Shown: piece after piece, positions 7,640 through 15,889 of the stretch | Position numbering within the stretch: position 1 is the stretch's first letter | Layout: each line of letters opens with the position of its first letter | NCBI RefSeq assembly: GCF_026627255.1 | Contig: NZ_JAPNLM010000040.1 | Location: forward strand, 1 to 51,087 | Length of the DNA: 51,087 bases | From: Streptomyces antarcticus | Lineage (GTDB): Bacteria; Actinomycetota; Actinomycetes; Streptomycetales; Streptomycetaceae | Reading direction: 5' to 3' | Notes under the pieces: generated by a model | The model's database searches: none | Seen by the model: only the letters and a program-made list of their open reading frames with translations | Told to the model about the DNA's origin: nothing | Translations under genes and position numbers: made by a program

Positions 7640-7985
7640 TCAGCGGCCGGGCCGCAGGCCGGCCGGCAGGACGTCCAGGGCCGGTTCCGTCGCCTCGGGC
7701 AGCGGGGTGTCATCGAGGAGCGAGGCGACCGCGAGGGTCGCCAGGCCGTGGACGGCCGAGAAGGCGACCTGTGCGAGCCGGGCGGGATCGCCCGGGCGCA
7801 CGTCGCCGGTCCGCTGTCCTTCCCCGATCAGCCGGGCGACGGCCGGCAGGCTCTCGTGGCCGAGGGCGTGCAGTTCCGCGCTGGGGTCGTCGGTGTGTTC
7901 GGCGGTGAACATCAGGTCCAGCAGGGCGGTGTGGCCGACCGTGAAGTCCATGTAGGCCGGGCCCGGTTCGGCCAGTGGCGCCCCG
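7640..7985 (-). pseudogene. TetR-family regulator, C-terminal ligand domain only
   Basis: The translation ending at 7640 matches the WHG-type C-terminal domain of TetR regulators (YMDFTVGHTALLDLMFTAEH, LARLAQVAFSAVHGLATLAV, ATEPALDVLPAGLRPGR). The helix-turn-helix N-terminus is absent: homology stops at about 7985 and beyond it lies an SDR fragment on the other strand. It therefore cannot bind DNA as a normal TetR protein. The arrangement looks like a deletion through the shared promoter of two divergent genes. Confidence 0.75.
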
Positions 7986-8017
7986 ACCGGTCCGGCGGCC
8001 CCGCCGGCCGTGTGCAG

Positions 8018-8517
8018 GCGCGCTACGGCTCCTTCCTGGGGCAGGGCCCGGCGCAGATCGACCGGATGGTCCGGCTCAATGTCACGGCGGTGGCCGGCCT
8101 GCCGCGCGCCTTCCCTTCCTGCCCGGTCTGGCCGCCGACGGCCGGGGGCGCTGGTCACCCTCGCCTACCAGCCCACTTCGGCGATGGTGGTCTACGGGGC
8201 GGCCAAGGCCTTCGTGCTCAGCCTCACCGAGGCGGTCGCCTACGAGACCCGCAGCTCCCCGCTGCGCGTGCTCGCCCGTCTTCCCCGGGCCGGCCGGCAC
8301 CGAGTTCTTCGACGTGGTCGGCAGCCGGGGCGCGGCCGTCGGCAGGCTCGGCACGGCCGGGCAGGTCGTCGTCGACGCCGCGCGCCGCGCCCTCGAACGC
8401 GGCACGACCCCGCCGAGCGTGGTCGCGGGCCTGGGCAGCAGGGTCTTCGCGACGGCCTTCCGGCTCGCCTCCCGCCGCCTCGCGACGGCCGTCGCCGGCC
8501 GGGCCCTGAAGGCCTGA
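8018..8517 (+). pseudogene. Short-chain dehydrogenase, 5'-truncated and frameshifted
   Basis: SDR homology starts abruptly inside the fold: RYGSFLGQGPAQIDRMVRLN in one frame (about 8018-8112), then LPGLAADGRG in a second, GALVTLAYQPTSAMVVYGAA with the YxxxK-type YGAAK in a third, and back to the second for GTEFFDVVGSRGAAVGRLG to the stop at 8517. The NAD(P)-binding Rossmann N-terminus (TGxxxGxG) is missing. At least two frameshifts follow the 5' truncation. Confidence 0.8.
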
Positions 8518-8587
8518 GCCCCGGCCCGGGCCCGGGCCCGGCCGTCCGGAGGTGACGGGAGCCGCCCGGGCACGGTACGAAGTCCTT

Positions 8588-9172
8588 GTGAACGAACAGA
8601 CCCAGGCCGCGACCGTCCGCGTCTTCATAGCGCTCGCCCCGCCCGACGACGCGAAGGAGGAGCTGGTGCGGGAGCTGCGCCCCGCCTACGAGGCGTACCC
8701 GCGCATGCGGTGGAACCGGGTCGAGGACTGGCACATCACGCTGGCGTTCCTCGGTGAGCTCCCGGTGGGGGCCGCGGCGCTGCTGCGGGCGCCGCTCGCG
8801 GACCTCGCGGCGGCGGGCAGGCCCGTACGGCTGGCGCTGCGCGGCGGCGGGCACTTCGACGAGCGGGTGCTGTGGAGCGGGATCGACGGGGACCTCGACG
8901 GGCTGCACCTGCTGGCCGCCGGGGTGCGGGGCGTGGTCAAGGAGTGCGGGATCGCCTTCGAGGACCGGCCGCTGCGCCCGCATCTGACACTGGCCCGGGC
9001 CCGCCGGGGCGATCCGTCCGGCGCGGTGGGGGCCGCCGCCGGGCTCGCCGCGTTCACCGGCCGCCCGTGGGAGGCCGGGCGGCTGCACCTGGTCGGCAGC
9101 AACATCGGCCGCGGCCCGGGGCCGATCCACTACCGCGACATCGAGGCCTGGGACTTCGGCGGCGGGAGCTGA
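8588..9172 (+). CDS. thpR: RNA 2',3'-cyclic phosphodiesterase (2'-5' RNA ligase family, ThpR-like)
   Basis: A 194-aa protein of the 2H phosphoesterase superfamily. Both catalytic HxT motifs are present: DWHITLAFLGELP at about residues 48-60 and RPHLTLARARRG in the second half. Family members hydrolyse 2',3'-cyclic phosphate RNA ends and were first seen as RNA ligases in vitro. The length (180-195 aa) is normal for the family. The start is GTG 8588, because the MxxxRVFIAL beginning of the fold lies just after it; the upstream GTG at 8552 overlaps its own GGAG. Confidence 0.85.
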   Translation: MNEQTQAATVRVFIALAPPDDAKEELVRELRPAYEAYPRMRWNRVEDWHITLAFLGELPVGAAALLRAPLADLAAAGRPVRLALRGGGHFDERVLWSGIDGDLDGLHLLAAGVRGVVKECGIAFEDRPLRPHLTLARARRGDPSGAVGAAAGLAAFTGRPWEAGRLHLVGSNIGRGPGPIHYRDIEAWDFGGGS

Positions 9173-9749
9173 CGGCCCCGCCGCCGGGCCCGGTGCGGGT
9201 TGCGGGTACGCCCGCGGAAGCGGAAGACGAGGCCGGCCGGCGTGGAGCGCGGTACGCAGTGGAAGGGGAGGCCGCGGGAGCGGCGAGTACGCCGCCGGGG
9301 GCGGGTGCCGCCGGTGAACCACGCCTGGACCTGGGGTGTTGCCGCTGCGGCAGGCAGCGCCGGTCCGGTCCCGTCCCTTCCCCGGCGGCGGGAACGGGCA
9401 GTGGCTCTGGCCGGCGGGCCGCGGCAGCACGACGCGGCCCGCCGTCCCCCGGCGGCGCCGCTCCGGGTGCGGCGGCCGGGTGCGGCGGCCGGGACGGTCC
9501 GGTGCGGCGGTGCCCGCGGATCCGGACGCGGGCGCCCCGTTTACCGCGGCGGAAACGGGAAACGCGGGTGTCAGCGGGCCGGTACGACATCCCCCCTGTC
9601 GCAGGCCCGTCCGGTGGAGCGCCGTACGCACGTCCCGTCCCCCCGGGCGCGCGTACGGCCCACCCTCCCCCACTCCCTCCCGTTCCCCTGCATTCCCCTG
9701 CGCTCCGCGCCCCCGCGGCCGGCCGTGTGGAGGAGACCGCGGCCAGTTT
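9173..9749. other. Intergenic stretch without a recognisable gene
   Basis: About 580 bases of very G+C-rich sequence with no convincing reading frame on either strand. The final ~110 bases are pyrimidine-rich (TCCCCCACTCCCTCCC) before composition drops sharply at the argG promoter. Confidence 0.5.
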
Positions 9750-9773
9750 TGCATGAACATACACAGTCATGCA
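9750..9773. promoter_or_regulatory. ARG-box-like ArgR operator before argG
   Basis: A perfect inverted repeat TGCATGA (9750-9756) and TCATGCA (9767-9773), 10 bases apart, sits in an A+T-rich island 11 bases before the argG start. It resembles the TGCAT-rich ARG boxes bound by ArgR upstream of actinomycete arginine genes, so arginine-dependent repression is likely. Its position almost on the start codon would fit a short-leader or leaderless transcript. Confidence 0.6.
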
Positions 9774-9783
9774 TAATCTTCCT

Positions 9784-11232
9784 ATGTCTAAGGTCCTCAC
9801 CTCCCTTCCCGCCGGCGAGCGCGTCGGCATCGCCTTCTCAGGCGGCCTCGACACCTCGGTCGCGGTCGCGTGGATGCGCGACAAGGGCGCCGTCCCGTGC
9901 ACCTACACCGCCGACATCGGCCAGTACGACGAGCCCGACATCGCCTCGGTGCCCGGCCGGGCGAAGGCGTACGGCGCCGAGATCGCGCGCCTGGTCGACT
10001 GCCGTGCGGCGCTGGTGGAGGAGGGCCTGGCCGCCCTCGCCTGCGGGGCGTTCCACATCCGCTCGGGCGGCCGCGCCTACTTCAACACCACGCCGCTCGG
10101 CCGCGCCGTCACGGGCACCCTCCTGGTCCGGGCGATGCTCGAGGACGACGTGCAGATCTGGGGCGACGGCTCGACGTTCAAGGGCAACGACATCGAGCGG
10201 TTCTACCGCTACGGGCTGCTCGCCAACCCTCACCTGCGGATCTACAAGCCCTGGCTGGACGCGGACTTCGTGACCGAGCTCGGCGGCCGCAAGGAGATGT
10301 CGGAGTGGCTCCTGGCCCACGAGCTGCCGTACCGCGACAGCACGGAGAAGGCGTACTCCACCGACGCCAACCTGTGGGGCGCCACCCATGAGGCCAAGAC
10401 CCTGGAGCACCTGAACACCGGTGTGGAGACCGTGGATCCCATCATGGGCGTGCGGTTCTGGGACCCCTCGGTCGAGATCGCCGCCGAGGACGTGACGATC
10501 GGCTTCGACCAGGGCCGGCCGGTGACGATCAACGGGAAGGAGTTCTCCTCCCCCGTCGACCTGGTGATGGAGGCGAACGCCATCGGCGGCCGCCACGGCC
10601 TGGGCATGTCGGACCAGATCGAGAACCGGATCATCGAGGCCAAGAGCCGCGGCATCTACGAGGCGCCCGGCCTGGCCCTGCTGCACGCGGCGTACGAGCG
10701 CCTGGTCAACGCGATCCACAACGAGGACACCCTCGCGCAGTACCACAACGAGGGGCGGCGTCTGGGCCGGCTGATGTACGAGGGCCGCTGGCTGGACCCG
10801 CAGGCCCTGATGGTCCGCGAGTCGCTGCAGCGCTGGGTCGGCGCGGCCGTCACCGGCGAGGTGACGCTGCGGCTGCGGCGCGGTGAGGACTACTCGATCC
10901 TCGACACCACGGGCCCGGCGTTCAGCTACCACCCGGACAAGCTGTCCATGGAGCGCACCGAGGACTCGGCGTTCGGACCGGTGGACCGGATCGGCCAGCT
11001 CACCATGCGCAACCTCGACATCGCCGACTCCCGGGCCAAGCTGGAGCAGTACGCCGCGCTCGGCCTGATCGGCACCGGTGGGCACCACGCCATCGGCGCC
11101 GCCCAGGCGGCCGCGACCGGGCTGATCGGGACCCTGCAGGAGGGCGGCGCCGAGGCCATCGCCTCCCGCGGCGAGGTTTCGGACGACGACGTGATGCTGG
11201 ACCGCGCCGCGATGGAGTCCGGCACCGACTGA
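9784..11232 (+). CDS. argG: Argininosuccinate synthase, E. coli-type (482 aa)
   Basis: Joins citrulline and aspartate with ATP to argininosuccinate, the seventh step to arginine. The PP-loop SGGLDTS is at residues 19-25, followed by YTADIGQYDEPD, YFNTTPLGRAVTG, IWGDGSTFKGNDIERFYRYG, AYSTDANLWGATHEAK, and GGRHGLGMSDQIENRI, all diagnostic of the longer E. coli-type enzyme rather than the ~400-aa form that streptomycetes keep with argH. The ATG at 9784 gives the usual MSKVLTSLP start; another in-frame ATG at 9769 lies inside the ARG-box-like repeat. Streptomycetes can carry both types, and this one is known from chromosome arms. Confidence 0.95.
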   Translation: MSKVLTSLPAGERVGIAFSGGLDTSVAVAWMRDKGAVPCTYTADIGQYDEPDIASVPGRAKAYGAEIARLVDCRAALVEEGLAALACGAFHIRSGGRAYFNTTPLGRAVTGTLLVRAMLEDDVQIWGDGSTFKGNDIERFYRYGLLANPHLRIYKPWLDADFVTELGGRKEMSEWLLAHELPYRDSTEKAYSTDANLWGATHEAKTLEHLNTGVETVDPIMGVRFWDPSVEIAAEDVTIGFDQGRPVTINGKEFSSPVDLVMEANAIGGRHGLGMSDQIENRIIEAKSRGIYEAPGLALLHAAYERLVNAIHNEDTLAQYHNEGRRLGRLMYEGRWLDPQALMVRESLQRWVGAAVTGEVTLRLRRGEDYSILDTTGPAFSYHPDKLSMERTEDSAFGPVDRIGQLTMRNLDIADSRAKLEQYAALGLIGTGGHHAIGAAQAAATGLIGTLQEGGAEAIASRGEVSDDDVMLDRAAMESGTD

Positions 11233-11291
11233 CCACCGTCGCACCGACCCTCGTCGCACCGACCGGCACGCACTGACCGGCAGCGCCGGGA

Positions 11292-11331
11292 AAGGGCCGG
11301 CCGGGCGCCATCGGGCGCCCGGCCGGCCCTT
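11292..11331. terminator. Strong hairpin terminator after argG
   Basis: Perfect 18-bp stem: left arm 11292-11309, loop ATCG, right arm 11314-11331 ending CCCTT. It begins 60 bases after the argG stop. Confidence 0.85.
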
Positions 11332-11424
11332 GCGGGTCGTCGAAGGCCATGGCACCGCCCTGCCACGGGCCGCGGGCGGTGTGGTTGCGCCCTTGCGGTG
11401 CGGCGGGCCCCTACGGTGGGCCCG

Positions 11425-11925
11425 GTGACCGAACACGCGGCGGACCCGGAGGCGGCCGCGGCCCAGCTCAAGGAACGGCTGTACGCGACGATCACCATGA
11501 TCTCCGTGGTCATCGGGCTCGCCGCCAGCGGCCACGTGGACGTCCTCGGCGCCGTGGCGACGGTGGCGACCGCGTCGCTGGGCCTGTGGCTCGCCTCGCT
11601 CGTCGCCGACCAGCAGGCCCACCGGGTCACCCACGGCGCGTTCGCGACGGGCCGGGAGCTGCGCGCGATGCTCTTCGTCAGCAGCCCCCTGCTGCTGTCC
11701 GCGGTGGGGCCTCTGGTCCTGATCGGCTTCTCGGCCCTGGGGGCGATGGCCCTGGAGACCGCCCTGCTCACCGCGGCCGGTGTCAATGTCGCCACCCTGT
11801 TCGCGTGGGGCTGCTACGGCGGGCTCCGCATGGGCGGGGGAACGGCGTTCGCCCTGCTGGCCGGTGCGATCGACGCCGCGATCGGCACGGCGGTGGCAGT
11901 GGTGAAGGCCTCGGCCGGCCACTGA
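11425..11925 (+). CDS. Four-helix integral membrane protein (166 aa), unknown function
   Basis: A 166-aa protein with four or five membrane segments: ATITMISVVIGLAASGHVD, GAVATVATASLGLWLASLVA, MLFVSSPLLLSAVGPLVLIG, and two more toward the C-terminus (METALLTAAGVNVATLFAWG; LLAGAIDAAIGTAVAVVKA). The loop ADQQAHRVTHGAF has a His-x(3)-H pattern that recurs in this small Streptomyces family. GTG 11425 follows a CTACGGTGGG tract, which may be a -10 of a leaderless transcript. Function unknown. Confidence 0.7.
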   Translation: MTEHAADPEAAAAQLKERLYATITMISVVIGLAASGHVDVLGAVATVATASLGLWLASLVADQQAHRVTHGAFATGRELRAMLFVSSPLLLSAVGPLVLIGFSALGAMALETALLTAAGVNVATLFAWGCYGGLRMGGGTAFALLAGAIDAAIGTAVAVVKASAGH

Positions 11926-11989
11926 GCCGGCCCGCGGCCTCCCCCGGGCCGTCCGGCGGGTGCGCGTACCCGTGCGCCCCCGCTCGGAA

Positions 11990-12411
11990 CTAGTGCGCGC
12001 GGACCTCGGCGTACAGCGCGTTGGTGACCCGCTCCCCCTGGGCGGAGGGCTGGATGACGGCCTCCAGCAGGGCCAGCGCGGCCCGTTCGGGCCCGGTGAA
12101 GTACGGCGCGTCCCGCCAGGAGGCCACCGCGGCGATCCGCTCCTCGCTCTCGCCGGCCTTCCGCAGGCTGGTCGTATGCATGATCGTCAGGTAGGTGTTG
12201 CCGACGATCTGGCCGGCCCGCAGCTGGATGAGGCCGATGGTGGTGCGGGGCACCGAGCGGTTGCCGGTGGCCCGGTAGGGGGCCGCGCCGATGTCCGCGA
12301 GTTCGGGGACCAGGTGCTGGGGGTCGGGCATCCGCGAGGCGGGAGCGGTCTGCGGGGCGGGAGCGGTCTGCGGGGTGGTGGTGTGGGGCTGGTGGTGTGC
12401 AGGGAGTCCAT
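11990..12411 (-). pseudogene. Carboxymuconolactone decarboxylase-family gene with a 5' frameshift and no redox cysteines
   Basis: From about 12331 the protein is a clear CMD/AhpD-like domain (LQLRAGQIVGNTYLTIMH-like core with LRKAGESEERIAAVASWRDA). The usual CxxC of the core is replaced: N and L occupy the two cysteine places in IVGNTYLTIMH. A good ribosome site AAAGGAA and ATG (12411) begin MDSLHTT, but this is one frame off the domain. A 14-bp step duplication at 12377-12399 (GGTGGTGTG twice) explains the shift: removing one unit would give MDSLHTTTPQTAPA in frame. An internal ATG at 12331 has no ribosome site. Confidence 0.6.
12338..12373. repeat. 18-bp tandem duplication inside the CMD gene
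   Basis: GGCGGGAGCGGTCTGCGG occurs twice in a row (12338-12355, 12356-12373). It adds six codons (PQTAPA repeated) without changing frame. Confidence 0.85.
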
Positions 12412-12504
12412 GACCGGGTTCCTTTCGGGTCCTTGGTGGTGCCTTCACTGCTCTGACGGACCGCGCCGCGGGAATGTGACCGGTCGGGCGAAACTTTTCC
12501 CGGG

Positions 12505-12620
12505 TCATTCCTCGCTGCCGATCGGCCGGACGTGGCGCGGGAGGGTGAGGGCGGTGAGGGCGGTGGCCAGGGCCAGTGCCGTGCTGACCAGGGATGCGGT
12601 GTGGACCCAGCCACGGGCGC
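12505..12620 (-). pseudogene. C-terminal tail of an MFS-type transporter (fragment)
   Basis: The frame ending at 12505 reads GWVHTASLVSTALALATALT then ALTLPRHVRPIGSEE and stop. It looks like the last membrane helix and basic tail of a drug-efflux MFS protein; sequence upstream has no transporter homology, so only the 3' end remains. It precedes the CMD gene on the same strand, a common pairing in streptomycetes. Confidence 0.45.
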
Positions 12621-12853
12621 GGGCCGGCCTTGTGCGGGAGTGGTGCGGAGCCGTCGGGGAGCCGCGTGGCGGAAGTCATGGGGGGACTGCGCGGGGCGGT
12701 GTTTCGGGTTCGGCTCGGGTGGCGTTGCGGCCCGGTTCCGGCGGGGCCGACGGGCGGTCCTCGACCGTGCGGGAGGGGGCCGGCCCGGTCGCCGGGCGGG
12801 CGGGGCGGGGCGGTCGCCGGGCGGGGGGGGTGGCAGAAGTTCGCCCCCGCGCG

Positions 12854-12960
12854 TCAGCGCGGCAGGGACGCGTACGAGACGCCGGTCAGCTTCTCGGAGG
12901 CGACCCAGAGCCGTTCGCCCGTTTTGTCGTCCAGGGGGCCGCGGCCCGGCACCGTACGCG
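12854..12960 (-). pseudogene. C-terminal tail of a short-chain dehydrogenase (fragment)
   Basis: The frame ending at 12854 reads DKTGERLWVASEKLTGVSYA and stop. The pattern xRLWxxSExLTGV is the typical end of retinol-dehydrogenase-like SDR proteins. Nothing of the Rossmann core is present upstream. Confidence 0.5.
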
Positions 12961-13076
12961 GATCCGTACATGATCGAGGTGACCGCGGTACTGGACGTGC
13001 CCGACACCCGGGCGGGAGGGGCGGGGCGTCCGGTTCTGCCCCTGTGCGGGAGGGGAGGGCGGCATACGATCGGCCC

Positions 13077-13625
13077 ATGGCGCGTTCCCTGCCGGTTCCC
13101 CCTCCGACTTCGGTGCTCTCGGACGGAGTTGTCGTCGTGCGGCTGCGGCGCGCGTCCGATCTGGATGCCATCGCGGAGGCGAGTCACGACCCCGAGACCA
13201 GGCGCTGGCTGGATGACACGCCGATGGACGGGGAGGCCCGCGGTGCGAGCATGGCGCGGGTCGAAGAGGCGTGGCGGAGCGGGCGGGCGGCTCCGCTGGT
13301 GGTCGAGGACGCGGTGACGGACGCGCACGTCGGGATCGTCAACCTGCAGTTCCGGGGGGACGACGTCGCCACCGTCGCCTACAGCGTGTTCCCCGCGAGC
13401 CGGGGGCGCGGCGTCGCCCCGCGGGCCGTGGGGCTGCTGTCGGGGTGGGCGCTGGGCGAGCTGGGGCTGGAGCGGCTCCTGATCGAGGTCGACGAGGCGA
13501 ACGCGGCCTCGCTGCGGGTTGCCGTAAAGTGCCGGTTCGAGCGGGTCGCCGCCCGTACCGGGCCGGACGCGGAGGGCGGTCGGCGTACGACGGTCGTCTT
13601 CGCCCGCCGGGCACCGCGGCGGTAG
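13077..13625 (+). CDS. GNAT-family N-acetyltransferase, RimJ/RimL-like (182 aa)
   Basis: A 182-aa acetyltransferase of the RimJ/RimL (Acetyltransf_3) type. It has the RLRRASDLDAIAEASHDPET start, the beta4 strand VATVAYSVFPASRGRGVAPR with RGRGVA as the CoA loop, and the LGLERLLIEVDEANAASLRV motif. Members acetylate protein N-termini or small amines such as antibiotics. The ATG at 13077 lies 6-11 bases after CATACGAT, a good -10 hexamer (TACGAT), with no ribosome site: a leaderless mRNA is likely. Confidence 0.85.
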   Translation: MARSLPVPPPTSVLSDGVVVVRLRRASDLDAIAEASHDPETRRWLDDTPMDGEARGASMARVEEAWRSGRAAPLVVEDAVTDAHVGIVNLQFRGDDVATVAYSVFPASRGRGVAPRAVGLLSGWALGELGLERLLIEVDEANAASLRVAVKCRFERVAARTGPDAEGGRRTTVVFARRAPRR

Positions 13626-13742
13626 CGGCGGCGGCGCGTGCGGGCGTTGCACGCCGGCGGGGCGGGCGGGAACCGGGCGGGCACGCGGGTGGGCGTCGGA
13701 CAGGTGGTCAGGCGGGGCGGGGCGTCGGGCAGGGTGGTCGGG

Positions 13743-14189
13743 TCAGGTGGCCCGGTCGGTATCCGCTTCGCGGTGCATGCCCGTGCACAGTGCCCAGACG
13801 ACGAAGAGGTTGACGGCGATCAGCACCAGGGCCCACCAGGGGTAGTACGGCAGCCACAGGAAGTTGGCGATCGCTCCCAGTCCGGCGACGGCGACGCCGA
13901 AGAAGCGCGCCCAGAGGGCTCCGGTGAGCACGGCGCAGCCTGCGATGACGAGGACGATGCCCAGGATGAGGTGGATCCAGCCCCAGCCCGTCAGGCTGAA
14001 CTCGAACACGTAGTGGCGGGTCGCGAGGAACAGGTCGTCCTTGGCGAGGGCGGCGATCCCCTCGAAGAGCGCCATCACCCCGCCGAAGATCATCAGGGCT
14101 GCTGCCAGGACGGTGGTACCGGATGTGGGCGCGTGCCAGGGGCTGGGCTGTGCCCGGCCCGCTCGGGGCCTGGTGGCATCACTGGCCAT
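13743..14189 (-). CDS. DUF7144-type four-helix membrane protein (148 aa)
   Basis: A 148-aa protein with a short basic N-terminus and four membrane helices: TTVLAAALMIFGGVMALFEG, WGWIHLILGIVLVIAGCAVL, ALWARFFGVAVAGLGAIANF and WWALVLIAVNLFVVWALCTG. The FEGIAAL, GWGWIHLILG and NFLWLPYYPWW pieces are hallmarks of a family widespread in actinobacteria (DUF7144-like). GAGGAG precedes the ATG. Role unknown; some relatives are stress-induced. Confidence 0.75.
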   Translation of the reverse strand: MASDATRPRAGRAQPSPWHAPTSGTTVLAAALMIFGGVMALFEGIAALAKDDLFLATRHYVFEFSLTGWGWIHLILGIVLVIAGCAVLTGALWARFFGVAVAGLGAIANFLWLPYYPWWALVLIAVNLFVVWALCTGMHREADTDRAT

Positions 14190-14258
14190 TGCGGTCTCCT
14201 CAGGTGGCGGAACCGGCCGCGCGTGCCGAGACCGGCGAGGTCCCCGGTTTTCAGCGTG

Positions 14259-14762
14259 TCACGGCCGCTCCCCCTCGGCACTGCGGCCCGCGGACCGGGC
14301 CGCGTCGGCGGCCGCGAGCACCCCGGCGAGGGCGGCGGCCCGGGGCTGGTCCCAGCGTTCGGAGCGGGCGGGGAGGTCGTGGTCGTCTCCGGCCAGGAGG
14401 AGCGGGAGCACGGCCCGGATCGCGGCCGGGGAGGCCAGCCGGTCCACGGGCAGGGGTTCGGCGAAGTCGGCGCCGCCCCACTCGTCGGTCAGGGCGGCGT
14501 AGCTCCAGCCGTCGACGGAGTTCCAGAACAGCAGCATGCCGTGCGGCCACTCCTCCGTGTCGAGCACCGGGCCGACGGCGGCCGGGAGCCCGTCGCGCCA
14601 CACCGTCTTCGGCCTGGTGCGCCGGTAGTAGAAGCCGGCCTCCAGGCGGCCCTCGTCCTCCTCCGCGGACCACTCGTCCGGCTCGTACGCGCCGCCGGGC
14701 CCGTCCATGGCGGCGACGGCCTCGGCGTAGGCGCGGTGCGGGAGTTCGGGCGCTGCGGGCAC
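14259..14762 (-). CDS. Conserved hypothetical protein (167 aa)
   Basis: A soluble, acidic 167-aa protein with a Trp-rich core (EWPHGMLLFWNSVDGWSYAA, LTDEWGGADFAEPLPVDRLA) and Ala-rich C-terminus. The order of motifs recalls SUKH/immunity-like small proteins, but the resemblance is weak. The GTG at 14762 is chosen because GAGGAG sits 8 bases upstream; longer in-frame starts have no such site. It faces away from the SoxR-box gene. Confidence 0.5.
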   Translation of the reverse strand: MPAAPELPHRAYAEAVAAMDGPGGAYEPDEWSAEEDEGRLEAGFYYRRTRPKTVWRDGLPAAVGPVLDTEEWPHGMLLFWNSVDGWSYAALTDEWGGADFAEPLPVDRLASPAAIRAVLPLLLAGDDHDLPARSERWDQPRAAALAGVLAAADAARSAGRSAEGERP

Positions 14763-14912
14763 GGGGCGTCTCCTCAAGGGGCCTGCGGGCGATGACGGGG
14801 GCGGCTGGAGCGCGGTCACGCGTACGGCACTCCGTCCGGCTCAACGGTCCCGCCGGGGCCGGGGAGCGGCCGGGGCCCCGATTTCACCCCCGGGGGGCGG
14901 GGCGGGGCCCCC

Positions 14913-14943
14913 TTGACCTCAAGCGTGCTTGAGGGCGCAGGCT
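14913..14943 (+). promoter_or_regulatory. SoxR-box promoter of the ABM monooxygenase gene
   Basis: CCTCAAGC (14917-14924), GT, GCTTGAGG (14927-14934) is a perfect 18-bp dyad matching the SoxR box of E. coli soxS and Streptomyces SoxR targets. It overlaps a TTGACC -35 (14913-14918). With the 19-base spacer usual for MerR-family activation the -10 would be CAGGCT (14938-14943). Expression should respond to redox-active molecules such as the cell's own pigments. Confidence 0.85.
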
Positions 14944-14979
14944 CGGGGTGTCGTCGCGTCCTACGGGAGGGAACCCGCC

Positions 14980-15702
14980 GTGAAGTCCGCCGTCGTGAAG
15001 TCCGCCGCGCAGTCCGTTATCCGCCCCGACTTCGCCCGCGCGGGCGAAGTCGGGGCCGTCAAGGCGAGCACGTGGCGGCTGGGCACCCCCGAGCGGCAGC
15101 GGGCCGCCGTGGACGCCATCGCCGGGGCCTGGGAGAGGCGGCCCTGGCCGGCCGCGGCCCTGCTGTCGTACACGGTGCTGGCCGGGACGGACGGCGACAG
15201 CCTCTTCCATTTCTCGCAGTGGGCGGACGGGCCGGCGTACGAGGAGTTCTTCCGCACCTCGCGGGACGAGCGCAACGCCGAGGTGGACGCGGCGGTGCCC
15301 GGCATCGTCCGGGTGGGCCTGGACGACTACCGGCCCTACCGGTCGGTGGGCACGGCGGCCGCGAGCCCCGGCTGCGTGGTCATCGTCGAGGCGGCCTTCG
15401 ACCCGGCCGTGCCGGACGCGGCGCGCGCGTTCGCCGACCTCGTACTGGACGCGCGGGCCACCGACCCGGCACCGGCGGCCGGCGGGCTCTCCGGCAATTT
15501 CCACCTCTCCCCGGACGGGACCCGCATGCTCAACTACGCCGAGTGGGACAGCGAGCAGGCCCACGCGCAGGCACTCGCCTCGCCCGGTCCCGGCGTCGGA
15601 TCCGACACCGGGCAGTGGCGCCGGGTCCTGGACTTCGCGGCTCTCGGCACCAACGGGTTCCGCCGCTACGTCCCGGCCCTGGCCCTGGTCCCGCGGCCGT
15701 AG
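14980..15702 (+). CDS. Antibiotic biosynthesis monooxygenase (ABM) domain protein (240 aa), SoxR-regulated
   Basis: A 240-aa cofactor-free monooxygenase-like protein with two ABM/ferredoxin-like repeats: one around STWRLGTPERQRAAVDAI to FHFSQWADGPAYEEFFR, the other around CVVIVEAAFDPAVPD to GTRMLNYAEWDSEQAHAQAL. ABM proteins oxidise aromatic polyketides or quench quinones. The GTG at 14980 follows GGGAGGGAAC. The SoxR box immediately upstream, together with my recollection that one S. coelicolor SoxR target is an ABM monooxygenase, supports a role in detoxifying or tailoring redox-cycling compounds. Confidence 0.8.
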   Translation: MKSAVVKSAAQSVIRPDFARAGEVGAVKASTWRLGTPERQRAAVDAIAGAWERRPWPAAALLSYTVLAGTDGDSLFHFSQWADGPAYEEFFRTSRDERNAEVDAAVPGIVRVGLDDYRPYRSVGTAAASPGCVVIVEAAFDPAVPDAARAFADLVLDARATDPAPAAGGLSGNFHLSPDGTRMLNYAEWDSEQAHAQALASPGPGVGSDTGQWRRVLDFAALGTNGFRRYVPALALVPRP

Positions 15703-15889
15703 GGGGTGTCGTCGAAGTCGTTCCGTACGTACGCCTGCAGGGCGGGCCGTGCGGTGTCCGGTGCGTGCGCTCGCAGGGCGGAGGGTCGCCCGTGTACCGG
15801 ATGTACACGGGTGATTCCGACAACGCGGCGAGCGTCGCGTGCGTGCCGGGCGCCGCACGGCAGGAACGAGTGCGACGGCCCCCTAGGCC
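15702..15889. repeat. Dispersed intergenic repeat, copy 1 (long form)
   Basis: Begins GGGGGTGTCGTCGAAGTCGT and ends GGCAGGAACGAGTGCGACGG followed by CCCCCTAGG, so the termini are inverted (GGGGG-GTC / GAC-CCCCC). Interior shares about 38 bases around GTGCGTGCCGGGCGCCGCAC with the copy near 25.8 kb and its ends with the copy at 25.1 kb. Confidence 0.75.

Noticed and set aside
9173..9749. Long frames on both strands before argG
   Set aside because: Translations are Arg/Gly/Pro-rich without motifs and lack good ribosome sites.
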